Shown here piece by piece: positions 7,510 to 14,882 of a stretch of DNA of 64,000 nucleotides (within the stretch, counting starts at the first letter, position 1; each line of letters opens with the position of its first letter). The DNA lies in the NCBI RefSeq assembly GCF_002803155.1, contig NZ_NNBP01000016.1, forward strand, positions 164,425 to 228,424, in the 5' to 3' direction. The notes beneath the pieces are model-generated. The model ran no database searches. It was not told the origin of the DNA and saw only the letters and a program-made list of their open reading frames with translations. A program made the position numbers and the translations under genes. The stretch is from Streptomyces sp. CB02959 (GTDB taxonomy: Bacteria > Actinomycetota > Actinomycetes > Streptomycetales > Streptomycetaceae).

Positions 7510-8687
7510 GCCACGCAGCGACCGCGAAGGAACCGGTGGCCGTCGTCGGCATCGGCCAGACCAAGCACGTCGCCGCCCGACGCGACGTCTCGATCGCCGG
7601 ACTCGTCCGCGAGGCCGCCCAACGCGCCCTGGAAGACGCCGAGTTGACCTGGGCGGAGATCGACGCGGTGGTGATCGGCAAGGCCCCCGACTTCTTCGAG
7701 GGGGTGATGATGCCGGAGCTCTACCTCGCCGACGCGCTCGGTGCCGTCGGCAAACCCATGCTCCGGGTGCACACCGCCGGCTCGGTCGGCGGCTCCACCG
7801 CCCTGGTCGCGACCAACCTCGTCGCCGCCCGGGTGCACCGCACGGTCCTCACCCTCGCTTTCGAGAAGCAGTCCGAGTCCAACGCCATGTGGGGCCTGTC
7901 CCTGCCGGTCCCCTTCCAGCAGCCGCTGCTGGCCGGCGCCGGCGGATTCTTCGCCCCGCACGTCCGGGCCTACATGCGGCGCACCGGCGCCCCCGACACC
8001 GTCGGCTCCCTGGTCGCCTACAAGGACCGCCGCAACGCCCTGAAGAACCCCTACGCCCACCTCCACGAGCACGACCTCACCCTGGAGAAGGTCCAGTCCT
8101 CGCCGATGCTCTGGGACCCGATCCGCTACTCCGAGACCTGCCCGTCCTCCGACGGCGCCTGCGCCATGGTGCTCACCGACCGGGCCGGCGCCGCCCGCTC
8201 CCCGCGCCCACCGGCCTGGGTGCACGGCGGGGCGATGCGCAGCGAACCCACCCTCTTCGCCGGCAAGGACTTCGTCTCCCCGCAGGCCGGCAAGGACTGC
8301 GCCGCGGACGTCTACCGGCAGGCCGGGATCACCGACCCGCGCCGCCAGATCGACGCCGTCGAGATGTACGTCCCGTTCTCCTGGTACGAGCCGATGTGGC
8401 TGGAGAACCTAGGCTTCGCCGACGAGGGCGAGGGCTGGAAGCTCACCGAGTCCGGCGTCACCGAACTCGACGGCGACCTGCCCGTCAATCCGTCCGGCGG
8501 GGTGCTCTCCACCAACCCGATCGGCGCCTCCGGAATGATCCGCTTCGCCGAGGCCGCCCTCCAGGTGCGCGGCCAGGCGGGCGACCACCAAGTGGACGGC
8601 GCACGACGGGCGTTGGGGCACGCCTACGGTGGTGGCGCACAGTTCTTCTCGATGTGGTTGGTCGGCGCGCAAGCCCCGGTGGGCTGA
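7506..8687 (+). CDS. thiolase-fold aldolase, Ltp3/Ltp2-like
   Basis: A 393-residue SCP-x/thiolase-family protein. ATG at 7506 overlaps the previous stop (ATGA) and has GGAGGGGG upstream. The nucleophile region (about residues 89-97, H-T-A-G-S-V-G-G-S) lacks Cys. The positions where thiolases carry His and the second Cys appear as Tyr-containing motifs, E-M-Y-V-P-F and G-H-A-Y-G-G-G. This Cys-to-Tyr pattern is that of Ltp2-type retro-aldolases, which cleave the 17- or 24-hydroxyacyl-CoA side chain with a DUF35 partner. With the upstream DUF35 and Ltp4-like genes it probably forms the aldol-cleavage complex. The exact carbon position cleaved cannot be read from sequence. Confidence 0.82.
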   Translation: MSHAATAKEPVAVVGIGQTKHVAARRDVSIAGLVREAAQRALEDAELTWAEIDAVVIGKAPDFFEGVMMPELYLADALGAVGKPMLRVHTAGSVGGSTALVATNLVAARVHRTVLTLAFEKQSESNAMWGLSLPVPFQQPLLAGAGGFFAPHVRAYMRRTGAPDTVGSLVAYKDRRNALKNPYAHLHEHDLTLEKVQSSPMLWDPIRYSETCPSSDGACAMVLTDRAGAARSPRPPAWVHGGAMRSEPTLFAGKDFVSPQAGKDCAADVYRQAGITDPRRQIDAVEMYVPFSWYEPMWLENLGFADEGEGWKLTESGVTELDGDLPVNPSGGVLSTNPIGASGMIRFAEAALQVRGQAGDHQVDGARRALGHAYGGGAQFFSMWLVGAQAPVG

Positions 8688-8774
8688 CCCTCCGGAGCCC
8701 GCCCGACGTCCCCTGTCCGTCCCCGGGCGCAGTCGTTACCCTGGCCACGGACGACGACCGGGAGGAGCGATCAC

Positions 8775-9017
8775 GTGGCCGAGAGCATCACCGACCAGCG
8801 GCTCGCGGGCGGGCCCAGGCCCGAACTCGACCTGACCCACGCCGACTGGCGTACGAGCACACGGGGCGTCGGCGGGGACGTCCAGGTCGCCTTCATCGAG
8901 GGCTATGTCGCGATGCGCAACGGCCGCAGCCCGGAAATACCGGCACTGATCTTCAGCCCCGCCGAGTGGCGCGGCTTCGTCCTCGGTGCCCGCGAGGGTG
9001 AATTCGACCTGACCTGA
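8775..9017 (+). CDS. DUF397 small protein
   Basis: An 80-residue protein with a typical DUF397 core: D-W-R-T-S, G-G-D-V-Q-V-A-F-I-E-G-Y-V-A-M-R-N, I-F-S-P-A-E-W-R-G-F. DUF397 proteins are abundant in Streptomyces, usually beside an XRE-type regulator. None is adjacent here, so this copy is an orphan. GTG at 8775 follows GGGAGGAG. A strong hairpin terminator lies just downstream at 9044-9073. Confidence 0.85.
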   Translation: MAESITDQRLAGGPRPELDLTHADWRTSTRGVGGDVQVAFIEGYVAMRNGRSPEIPALIFSPAEWRGFVLGAREGEFDLT

Positions 9018-9043
9018 CGGATGGCGACGTACCGTCACGGATG

Positions 9044-9073
9044 GTCCGCCCCCGCCCCGCGGCGGGGGCGGAC
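9044..9073. terminator. hairpin terminator between convergent genes
   Basis: GTCCGCCCCCGCC (9044-9056) pairs perfectly with GGCGGGGGCGGAC (9061-9073) around a 4-base loop. It lies between the convergent DUF397 and LRR genes and could serve both. Confidence 0.85.
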
Positions 9074-9076
9074 CCG

Positions 9077-9814
9077 TCAGGTGAGCACCACGCACCCCCG
9101 CGCCCGCAGGGCCCGGACCGGCGCCGCCGCGTCGTCCACCGTGTTCCAGCGCAGGTCCAGCTTCTCCAGCGCCGGCAGGTCGGCGACCCACCCCGGCAGG
9201 TCACCGATCCGGTTGCCGCGCAGATCCAGCCACCGCAGCAGCGGCAGCGCCCGCAGCGACCCGGGGACCTGCGGCAGCGCGTTGTCGCGCAGCTCCAGCA
9301 CGCGCAGCGCGCCGAGCCCCGCGACCCCGTCCGGCAGCGAGGTCAGCGCATTGCCGCCCAGCCACAGTTCACGGAGCCTGTGCAGCTGCCCAACGGACTC
9401 CGGCAGAACCTTCAACTGGGCTCGCTGTACCCGGAGTTCGACCAGTCCCGTCATCGCCCCGATCCCCTCCGGCAGCCGCCCGAGCGGATTGTCCCCGGCG
9501 TTGAGGTAGCCCAGCCGGTCCAGTCGGCAGAGCGCGTCCGGCAGCGCGGTGAGGCGGTTGTCGTGGACGTAGAGATACCGGCTCAGGCACCCGGCCAGCG
9601 CGCCGAGCTCCTCGGGGAGCGCCGTCAGCGCGTTGTGGCCGAGATCGAGGGTGTGCAGACGGTCCAGCCGACCGAGCGCGGCGGGAACCTCGGTGAGGCG
9701 GTTGTCGGCCAGGATCAGCACCGCGCAGTCCGGGTGCCGCCACACCTCGTCCGGCACCGAACCCAGTCCGGCCCGCCAGTAGTCGAGGCGGTCCGACGGC
9801 GGCCGCACGGTCAC
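9077..9814 (-). CDS. leucine-rich repeat protein
   Basis: The 245-residue protein is built of about eight LRR units of roughly 23 residues, such as L-H-T-L-D-L-G-H-N-A-L-T-A-L-P-E-E-L. There is no signal peptide or membrane segment, so it is probably cytoplasmic and binds a protein partner. The start is taken as GTG at 9814, which overlaps the upstream stop as GTGA; the frame is open further upstream but would overlap the DinB-like gene deeply. It is the last gene of a coupled pdxH-like/DinB-like/LRR unit. Function unknown. Confidence 0.8.
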   Translation of the reverse strand: MTVRPPSDRLDYWRAGLGSVPDEVWRHPDCAVLILADNRLTEVPAALGRLDRLHTLDLGHNALTALPEELGALAGCLSRYLYVHDNRLTALPDALCRLDRLGYLNAGDNPLGRLPEGIGAMTGLVELRVQRAQLKVLPESVGQLHRLRELWLGGNALTSLPDGVAGLGALRVLELRDNALPQVPGSLRALPLLRWLDLRGNRIGDLPGWVADLPALEKLDLRWNTVDDAAAPVRALRARGCVVLT

Positions 9815-10575
9815 GGCCACGGACGCAGTTCGGGCAGCGGACCGGCGGTCCCCGCGCGCTCGCACACCAGCGGGGTGTGCGGGGCGCGGCCGGCCAACCA
9901 GGCCGCGAGTGCGGTGAGCGGACCGCGCACGGTCACCACCGGACCGTCGGCGGGCCCGTACCGGCGCACCGCCGCGGGCCCCTCCGCCGGCACCAGGACG
10001 AGGCGGACGCCCTCGGGCGCACGCGGCGCCAGATGGTCCATGAGGTGGTGGCACAGTTCCCGCGGCCACCCGTCGGTGCCGGGGCCGAGCCCGGCGTCCG
10101 TCGTGTGGATCGCCAGCTCCCGCCACCAGGCCAGCAGCGCGCCGCGCAACGGGCCGTCGCGGTAGCCCACCGGCCGGGACCAGTCGTCCGGGCCGACCGC
10201 CGCCCAGGCCGCGGACGCCTCCGCCAGCGCGTCCTCGACCGCCGTCCGCAGAGCCGCGACGGAGCGCCGGGAGCCCTCCTCGATGGCGGCGGCGCGAGCC
10301 GGGGGACCGCCGTCGTACGGCTCGACCAGCTCACCGCGCAGGGCGTAGCGGGCCTGGCGGGCCATCGCCAGGCCGATGCCCTCGATATGCGCGAGGACAT
10401 GGGCGCGGGACCAGCCCGGCAGGGCGCTGGGCTCGCGCACCACGGCGTCGGTCAGGCCGGGCAGCAGCGCCCGCAGCAGCGCCTGCCCTGCCTCGACCGC
10501 CTCCCGTACGGCCTCGGCGGTCGGCTCTGCCTCCGGTGTCACGGGGGCATCGGGGGTCTCGGGCGTCACGGCCAC
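9811..10575 (-). CDS. DinB/maleylpyruvate isomerase-family (mycothiol-dependent type) protein
   Basis: About 254 residues with the N-terminal helical MDMPI/DinB domain: L-P-G-W-S-R-A-H-V-L-A-H-I (first metal His region), W-W-R-E-L-A-I-H-T-T-D (conserved E...H) and a C-terminal SCP2-like region. Members are mycothiol-dependent S-transferases or isomerases. The E-L-A-I-H-T and H-V-L-A-H residues can supply the metal triad. GTG at 10575 is preferred because GGAAGGAA lies six bases upstream; GTG at 10569, a GTGA overlap with the upstream stop, is the alternative. It is coupled to both neighbours. Substrate unknown. Confidence 0.78.
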   Translation of the reverse strand: MAVTPETPDAPVTPEAEPTAEAVREAVEAGQALLRALLPGLTDAVVREPSALPGWSRAHVLAHIEGIGLAMARQARYALRGELVEPYDGGPPARAAAIEEGSRRSVAALRTAVEDALAEASAAWAAVGPDDWSRPVGYRDGPLRGALLAWWRELAIHTTDAGLGPGTDGWPRELCHHLMDHLAPRAPEGVRLVLVPAEGPAAVRRYGPADGPVVTVRGPLTALAAWLAGRAPHTPLVCERAGTAGPLPELRPWP

Positions 10576-11219
10576 AGCAGTTCCTTCCTCCAGGTGGTGC
10601 CGGTGCGGCGGTACACCAGCCGGGTGTGGTTGCGGTCCTTGGCGCCCTGCCAGAACTCCACCGACTCCGCCAAGACGGTGTGCAGCGTCCACTCGGGCGG
10701 CACCAGCCCCGGATCGCCGGCCAGTCGTTCGGCGGCGCCGGCCAGCGCGGTGTCCCGTTCGGCCAGGGACGCCAGCGGCCGGCTCTGCCGGCCGAGCAGC
10801 GCCTCGGCGCGCGCCCCGGCACTCCGGGCCAGGAAGTCGGCGGCGGACCGCTCCGCGCTCTCCCGCACCACCGGGCCTCGCACCCGCACCTGGCGGGCGA
10901 GCGGCTGCCAGTAGAAGGCCAGCGCGGCATACGGGCGGGCGGCCAGCTCGCGGCCCTTGACGCTGCCGTCGTGCGCGGCGAAGCGCCAGCCCGCCGCGTC
11001 GACGTCCTTGAGGATCAGGGTGCGCGCGGACGGAGTGCCGTCCGCGTCGGCGGTGGCGAGCGTCATCGCGTGCGGCTCGGGGACCTGTGCCCGGATGGCG
11101 CCGAGCAGCCATGCGGTGAACAACTCCACCGGATCGTCGGGCGTCGCCGCCGGGTCGAAGAGCGGCAACTCACCCCCGAACACCGGCAGATCGCGGAGCA
11201 GTCGACGGAGATCGGCCAT
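10566..11219 (-). CDS. pyridoxamine 5'-phosphate oxidase-family protein
   Basis: A 217-residue FMN-binding split-barrel protein. It has A-M-T-L-A-T-A-D-A-D-G-T-P-S-A-R (FMN phosphate region), V-K-G-R-E-L, and the C-terminal dimerisation domain with V-E-F-W-Q-G ... R ... R-L-V-Y-R-R ... W, characteristic of PNPOx. Canonical enzymes oxidise pyridoxine/pyridoxamine 5'-phosphate to PLP. Several Streptomyces paralogues have unknown substrates, so PdxH activity is probable but not certain. A strong GAGGGGGAGG precedes ATG 11219. It diverges from a CGNR zinc-finger regulator, with a perfect inverted repeat between. Confidence 0.82.
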   Translation of the reverse strand: MADLRRLLRDLPVFGGELPLFDPAATPDDPVELFTAWLLGAIRAQVPEPHAMTLATADADGTPSARTLILKDVDAAGWRFAAHDGSVKGRELAARPYAALAFYWQPLARQVRVRGPVVRESAERSAADFLARSAGARAEALLGRQSRPLASLAERDTALAGAAERLAGDPGLVPPEWTLHTVLAESVEFWQGAKDRNHTRLVYRRTGTTWRKELLWP

Positions 11220-11234
11220 GCCTCCCCCTCAGCT

Positions 11235-11267
11235 GGCTAATGGTTGAGCGTGACCGTACCATTAGCC
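11235..11267. promoter_or_regulatory. perfect 10-bp inverted repeat, candidate operator
   Basis: GGCTAATGGT (11235-11244) and ACCATTAGCC (11258-11267) are exact complements separated by 13 bases. The repeat fills the space between the divergent pdxH-like start (11219) and the CGNR regulator start (11270), so it probably overlaps both promoters. The AT-containing arms stand out in this GC-rich DNA. Autoregulation by the adjacent CGNR protein is the simplest reading. Confidence 0.7.
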
Positions 11268-11269
11268 GT

Positions 11270-11875
11270 ATGGAGGCAACACGGCTCGCCCTGGATCTCG
11301 CCGTCACCATCCGCCACGACGGACACGGCGGCGTCGCCGACGACCTGGCCGACACCGCCGGGCTCGCGACCTGGGTGCGCGACCACGCCACCGCACTGGG
11401 CTGCGCCGAGGACGGCCCGCCCGCCGCGGACCAGGCACTGCTCACCGCCGTACGGGAGCTGCGCGCCGCGGTCCGCTCACTGTTCGCCCGCGCCGTCCGC
11501 CCGGGCCCGCCCAGCCCCGCCGACGCCCACCGCCTGCTCCCCGAGGACCAGGCACTGGCCCGCCTCAACGCCGCCGCGGCCCGGGTCCCGACCGCCCCCC
11601 GGCTCCTCTGGGAGCCGGACGCACCCCCCGTGCTGCGCGACCTCCCGCTCGGCTCCCCGCCCGCCGCCGACCGGCTCACCGCCGCGCTGGCCCGGGCCGC
11701 CCTCGCCTTCCTCGCCGGCCCGGACCGCGAGCGGCTGCGGGCCTGCCCGGCCCCGCGCTGTGTGCGCTACTTCGTCAAGGACCACGCCCGCCAGGAGTGG
11801 TGCAAACCGTCCTGCGGCAACCGCGCCCGGGTCGCCCGCCACCACGCGCGGCACCACCGGGCGGAAGGGGACTGA
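11270..11875 (+). CDS. CGNR zinc-finger (ABATE-type) transcriptional regulator
   Basis: A 201-residue protein with an N-terminal ABATE-like helical ligand domain and a C-terminal zinc finger C-P-A-P-R-C ... W-C-K-P-S-C-G-N-R-A-R-V-A-R-H, the CGNR signature thought to bind DNA. ATG at 11270 lies three bases after the inverted repeat; no RBS is visible, so the mRNA may be leaderless. An upstream ATG at 11240 inside the repeat is less likely. It probably controls itself and the divergent pdxH-like operon. Confidence 0.82.
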   Translation: MEATRLALDLAVTIRHDGHGGVADDLADTAGLATWVRDHATALGCAEDGPPAADQALLTAVRELRAAVRSLFARAVRPGPPSPADAHRLLPEDQALARLNAAAARVPTAPRLLWEPDAPPVLRDLPLGSPPAADRLTAALARAALAFLAGPDRERLRACPAPRCVRYFVKDHARQEWCKPSCGNRARVARHHARHHRAEGD

Positions 11876-11946
11876 GGACGCCGCCGACCTGCACCGGAGG
11901 CGGGCATCGGGCCGGTGCGCCGGGCCGGGCCACGTACGATGGCGGC

Positions 11947-12447
11947 ATGTCCTTCCTCCGCCGCCGCAGCGCAGCCACGCCCGCCGGTCCAGACTTCGAC
12001 GTACTCGCCATGGACCCGGGGGACTGGCCCGGCAATCTCGGGGCCGGGCTGCTGCCCGCGCCCGACGGGAGCTGCCAGGGCGTCTTCCTCCGCTACGACC
12101 TGTTCGGCGGCCGCGGCCCGGCGATGATCATCGGCAATCTGCCGGAAGGCTCCCCGGCCCGCGAGGTCGAGGAGGGACAGGTGCCCTTCGAGGTGGCCCA
12201 ACTGCTCGCGGCGCTCGACAACGACGAGCCGGTGACGGTCGTCGAGACCGAGGACACCCCCGTGATGCACCAGGACAACCTCCTGATCGTCAAGCGCATC
12301 AAGTGTTCCGAGGGCCGCATCTCCTGCGTGCAGTTCGACCGCAGCGACGGCGTGCTGGTGACCATCGCCAGCTGGGACCGCCCGATCACCGACGACCTCT
12401 ACGCCCTCCTCAAGCCGCTGCCCGCGGAGCTCTTCCAGCAGGGCTGA
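11947..12447 (+). CDS. conserved hypothetical protein
   Basis: A 166-residue soluble acidic protein with no domain I can name. It begins M-S-F-L-R-R-R-S and has a mixed alpha/beta pattern (P-A-M-I-I-G-N-L-P, L-L-I-V-K-R-I-K-C-S, V-L-V-T-I-A-S-W-D-R-P) ending P-A-E-L-F-Q-Q-G. GC3 use matches its neighbours. ATG at 11947 is the first plausible start; a weak purine stretch precedes it. A strong bidirectional terminator follows. Confidence 0.75.
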   Translation: MSFLRRRSAATPAGPDFDVLAMDPGDWPGNLGAGLLPAPDGSCQGVFLRYDLFGGRGPAMIIGNLPEGSPAREVEEGQVPFEVAQLLAALDNDEPVTVVETEDTPVMHQDNLLIVKRIKCSEGRISCVQFDRSDGVLVTIASWDRPITDDLYALLKPLPAELFQQG

Positions 12448-12467
12448 CCCGGCGGACCGGTCGCGGC

Positions 12468-12507
12468 ACGCGCCCGGTGGACGGCCTCGGGCCGCCACCG
12501 GGCGCGT
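12468..12507. terminator. bidirectional hairpin terminator
   Basis: A perfect 13-bp stem, ACGCGCCCGGTGG (12468-12480) with CCACCGGGCGCGT (12495-12507), loop 14 bases. It lies between the convergent hypothetical and amidase genes. Confidence 0.88.
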
Positions 12508-12528
12508 CGCGTTCCGCACCCCCGAGGG

Positions 12529-14541
12529 CTACGACCCCGAGGACCGCACGTCCACGTCGGCCGCCCGCACATAGCCGACCCGGTGCCCGAGCTGGATCTC
12601 GTAGTACACGTCCTTGCCCCGGACCACCACGTGCTTGGTGATGTCGAAGGTCGGCGAGTAGAAGTACTCCGACCGCACCCGCCCGCCGACCGCGTACTCC
12701 TGCCCGGCGAGCAGGGTGTACGGCAGCGGGGTGACCGCCTGCACCGGCACCTGCGCCGGGTACGCCTCCTTCTCCGGGTACGCCCGCCCGTAGACCGGGA
12801 TCTCCGCCCGGCCCGCCTTCGGCGTGGCCACCAGACCCTTGGCGTTCACCGCCGTCGGGTTCGAGCGCGGGTTGTGGAACCACGCCTGCTGCCCGAGGTA
12901 CCAGATCGCCGTCCAGTCACCGGACCGCCCGGCCACCGCGAACCGCTGCCCGGTCGTGGCCCGTGCCGCGGTGTCGTTCACCCCGGTCGTGGTGGCGGAG
13001 CCGTCCGGGTGCAGCCCGATGTCCTGGATCAGCGGCGCGGCCTCGCTGGGCGCGGTGTGCAGCCGGACGGCGGTGGAACCGTGCGGCACGCAGGGCTGCC
13101 CGGCCTTCTCGCACCCGGTGTAGACCGGCCGGTTGCGGCCGTAGGACGGACGGATGGTGACCAGACCGCCGTGCGCGCCCGCGGTCCGGGTGAACGGCTT
13201 GCCCAGCAGGGTGAAGTAGTGCGCCCAGTCCCAGTACGGGCCGGGGTCGGTGTGCATCCCGGGGATCGTCGACGGGATCGTCCCGGGAACGTTGTCGTGG
13301 CCCAGGATGTGCTGCCGGTCCAGCGGGATGTCGTACTCCTTCGCCAGGTACTTCACCAGCCGGGCCGAGGTGCGGTACATCGCCTCGGTGTACCAGGCGT
13401 CCGGCGCGGCGAGGAACCCCTCGTGCTCGATGCCGATCGAGTGCGAGTTGACATACCAGTTGCCCGCGTGCCAGGCGACGTCCTTGGTCGGCACGTGCTG
13501 TGCGATCAGCCCGTCGGCGGAGCGGATGGTGTAGTGCCAGGACACGTACTTGGGGTCCTTGATCAGCCGCAGCGTGGTCTCCCACGACCCCTCGGTGTCG
13601 TGGATGACGATGCTGTCGATCCGCTGGTCCTTGGGCCGGTCGGCCAGGTCGTGGTTGCCGTAGTTGGTCCCGTTGTCGTACTGCTCGTACGGTGCCGGCC
13701 AGGACTCGCACGCCACCGACCAGGGGCACTCCAGCGCCCCGCCGGCACCGGGCGCCGAGGCCCGCTGGGCGGTGGCGGCCCTGCCGAGACGTTTCTCCTG
13801 GGTGGCGTCGGCGGTCAGCCGCGGCGCGGCGGCCAGCGCCACCCGCTGTCCGGCGTCGGTGGTGCGGCGCTGCCCCTGCCGCATCACCTCGAAGACGTCC
13901 CTGGCGAAGGCCGCGCCGCCGCGCGGATCGCCCGCACTGCCGTAGCGCGCCACCGCCGCGTACCACTTGGCCGGATCGCCGCTGGTCGGCAGCCCCAGCG
14001 CGCGCTGGGCGGCGGCGAGCAGCGCGGCGCCGCCCGATACGTTCGCGGCCGGGTCGGACCGCAGCTTCGCGGCCGACAGCCCGGTCAGCTTCGCCGCGGT
14101 CGGCAACGTCCGCAACCGCGCCGGGAGTTCGGCGGGCAGCACCGCCCGCCGCACCTGCGAGGCCGTCCGCAGGGGCCGCCGGGTGTCGCCGCGGGCGTCC
14201 CCGCCGTCCGCGCTGAACTCCGGCGCCCGCGCCACCGCCGCCCGGGCGTCGGTCAGGTGCATCGGCCCGTAGCCCCCGGAGACACTCGGCGCGCCACCGT
14301 GGCTGTCCCAGCGAGACTCCAGGAACGAGACGCCCAGCAGCACGCTGCGCGGGACGTGGTAGCGCGCGGCGGCCTCGCCGAAGGCCCGCTGAAGGGTGTC
14401 GGACGGGGGCTCCCCGGCCCCCGCGGACGGGGCCGCCGCGACCAGCGGCACCAGCAGCGCCGCCGCGGCGACGGCGGTGGCCGATCTGCGCAGGGCGGGA
14501 TGGCGGGTTCTCGACGCGTCTTCCGGTGCGGATCCTCGCAA
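12529..14541 (-). CDS. secreted N-acetylmuramoyl-L-alanine amidase with N-terminal SLT-like domain
   Basis: A 670-residue exported cell-wall enzyme. A signal peptide (R-R-S-A-T-A-V-A-A-A-A-L-L-V-P) ends near A-G-A. Residues about 50-220 resemble a lytic-transglycosylase helical domain (V-P-R-S-V-L-L-G-V-S-F-L-E-S-R-W-D). An Amidase_2 domain starts near residue 300, with zinc-site motifs I-V-I-H-D-T-E-G (about 312), G-I-E-H-E-G (about 372) and M-H-T-D-P-G (about 430). The C-terminal part has SH3-like strands. The start is TTG at 14541, supported by GAGGAGG five bases upstream with no better start. Members cleave the lactyl-L-Ala bond of peptidoglycan. The N-terminal domain might cleave glycan or only bind it. 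Confidence 0.85.
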   Translation of the reverse strand: MRGSAPEDASRTRHPALRRSATAVAAAALLVPLVAAAPSAGAGEPPSDTLQRAFGEAAARYHVPRSVLLGVSFLESRWDSHGGAPSVSGGYGPMHLTDARAAVARAPEFSADGGDARGDTRRPLRTASQVRRAVLPAELPARLRTLPTAAKLTGLSAAKLRSDPAANVSGGAALLAAAQRALGLPTSGDPAKWYAAVARYGSAGDPRGGAAFARDVFEVMRQGQRRTTDAGQRVALAAAPRLTADATQEKRLGRAATAQRASAPGAGGALECPWSVACESWPAPYEQYDNGTNYGNHDLADRPKDQRIDSIVIHDTEGSWETTLRLIKDPKYVSWHYTIRSADGLIAQHVPTKDVAWHAGNWYVNSHSIGIEHEGFLAAPDAWYTEAMYRTSARLVKYLAKEYDIPLDRQHILGHDNVPGTIPSTIPGMHTDPGPYWDWAHYFTLLGKPFTRTAGAHGGLVTIRPSYGRNRPVYTGCEKAGQPCVPHGSTAVRLHTAPSEAAPLIQDIGLHPDGSATTTGVNDTAARATTGQRFAVAGRSGDWTAIWYLGQQAWFHNPRSNPTAVNAKGLVATPKAGRAEIPVYGRAYPEKEAYPAQVPVQAVTPLPYTLLAGQEYAVGGRVRSEYFYSPTFDITKHVVVRGKDVYYEIQLGHRVGYVRAADVDVRSSGS

Positions 14542-14882
14542 AACAGCCTCCTCAAGCCGGCCCGAGCCGGGGCGGTGTGACGGTGGTGTGCCAGGGCCTG
14601 CCCGGTGGAGCGAGCACCGGCCGGGCCGCGGCCGCGCGGGAGAACCCGAGACTAAGGCTCAGGTCGGCCGAGAACCATAGCTGTGCCGACGCGCCGTCAA
14701 TCACCACACCCGCTCGGGATTTCGCATGTCAGGGCATCACCGCCAGGAGCCTTCCCGGAGCGGGCCCGGGACCTGCGGGGCATCAGTGGAATGGACCAAT
14801 GCATGGGTGAGCGGCGCGGCCCGGGTACGGGCGCGCCGCTCACAGATTCCCCCTCGGGGGTGCCGACCGGCACCCCTGGCGG
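14542..14882. other. 341-bp intergenic region upstream of amidase
   Basis: This holds the amidase leader and, at 14857-14876, the terminator of the upstream phosphotransferase gene. I looked for the c-di-AMP (ydaO) riboswitch often found before Streptomyces cell-wall hydrolases and did not see its conserved blocks. No ORF is supported. Confidence 0.5.
14857..14876 (-). terminator. hairpin terminator after phosphotransferase gene
   Basis: GGGGTGCC (14857-14864) and GGCACCCC (14869-14876) form a perfect 8-bp stem with a GACC loop, six bases past the phosphotransferase stop. Confidence 0.75.

Noticed and set aside
14542..14882. c-di-AMP riboswitch before the secreted amidase
   Set aside because: Expected for some Streptomyces wall hydrolases, but the conserved GGGTGA/GACC-like blocks and pseudo-symmetric helices are not visible.
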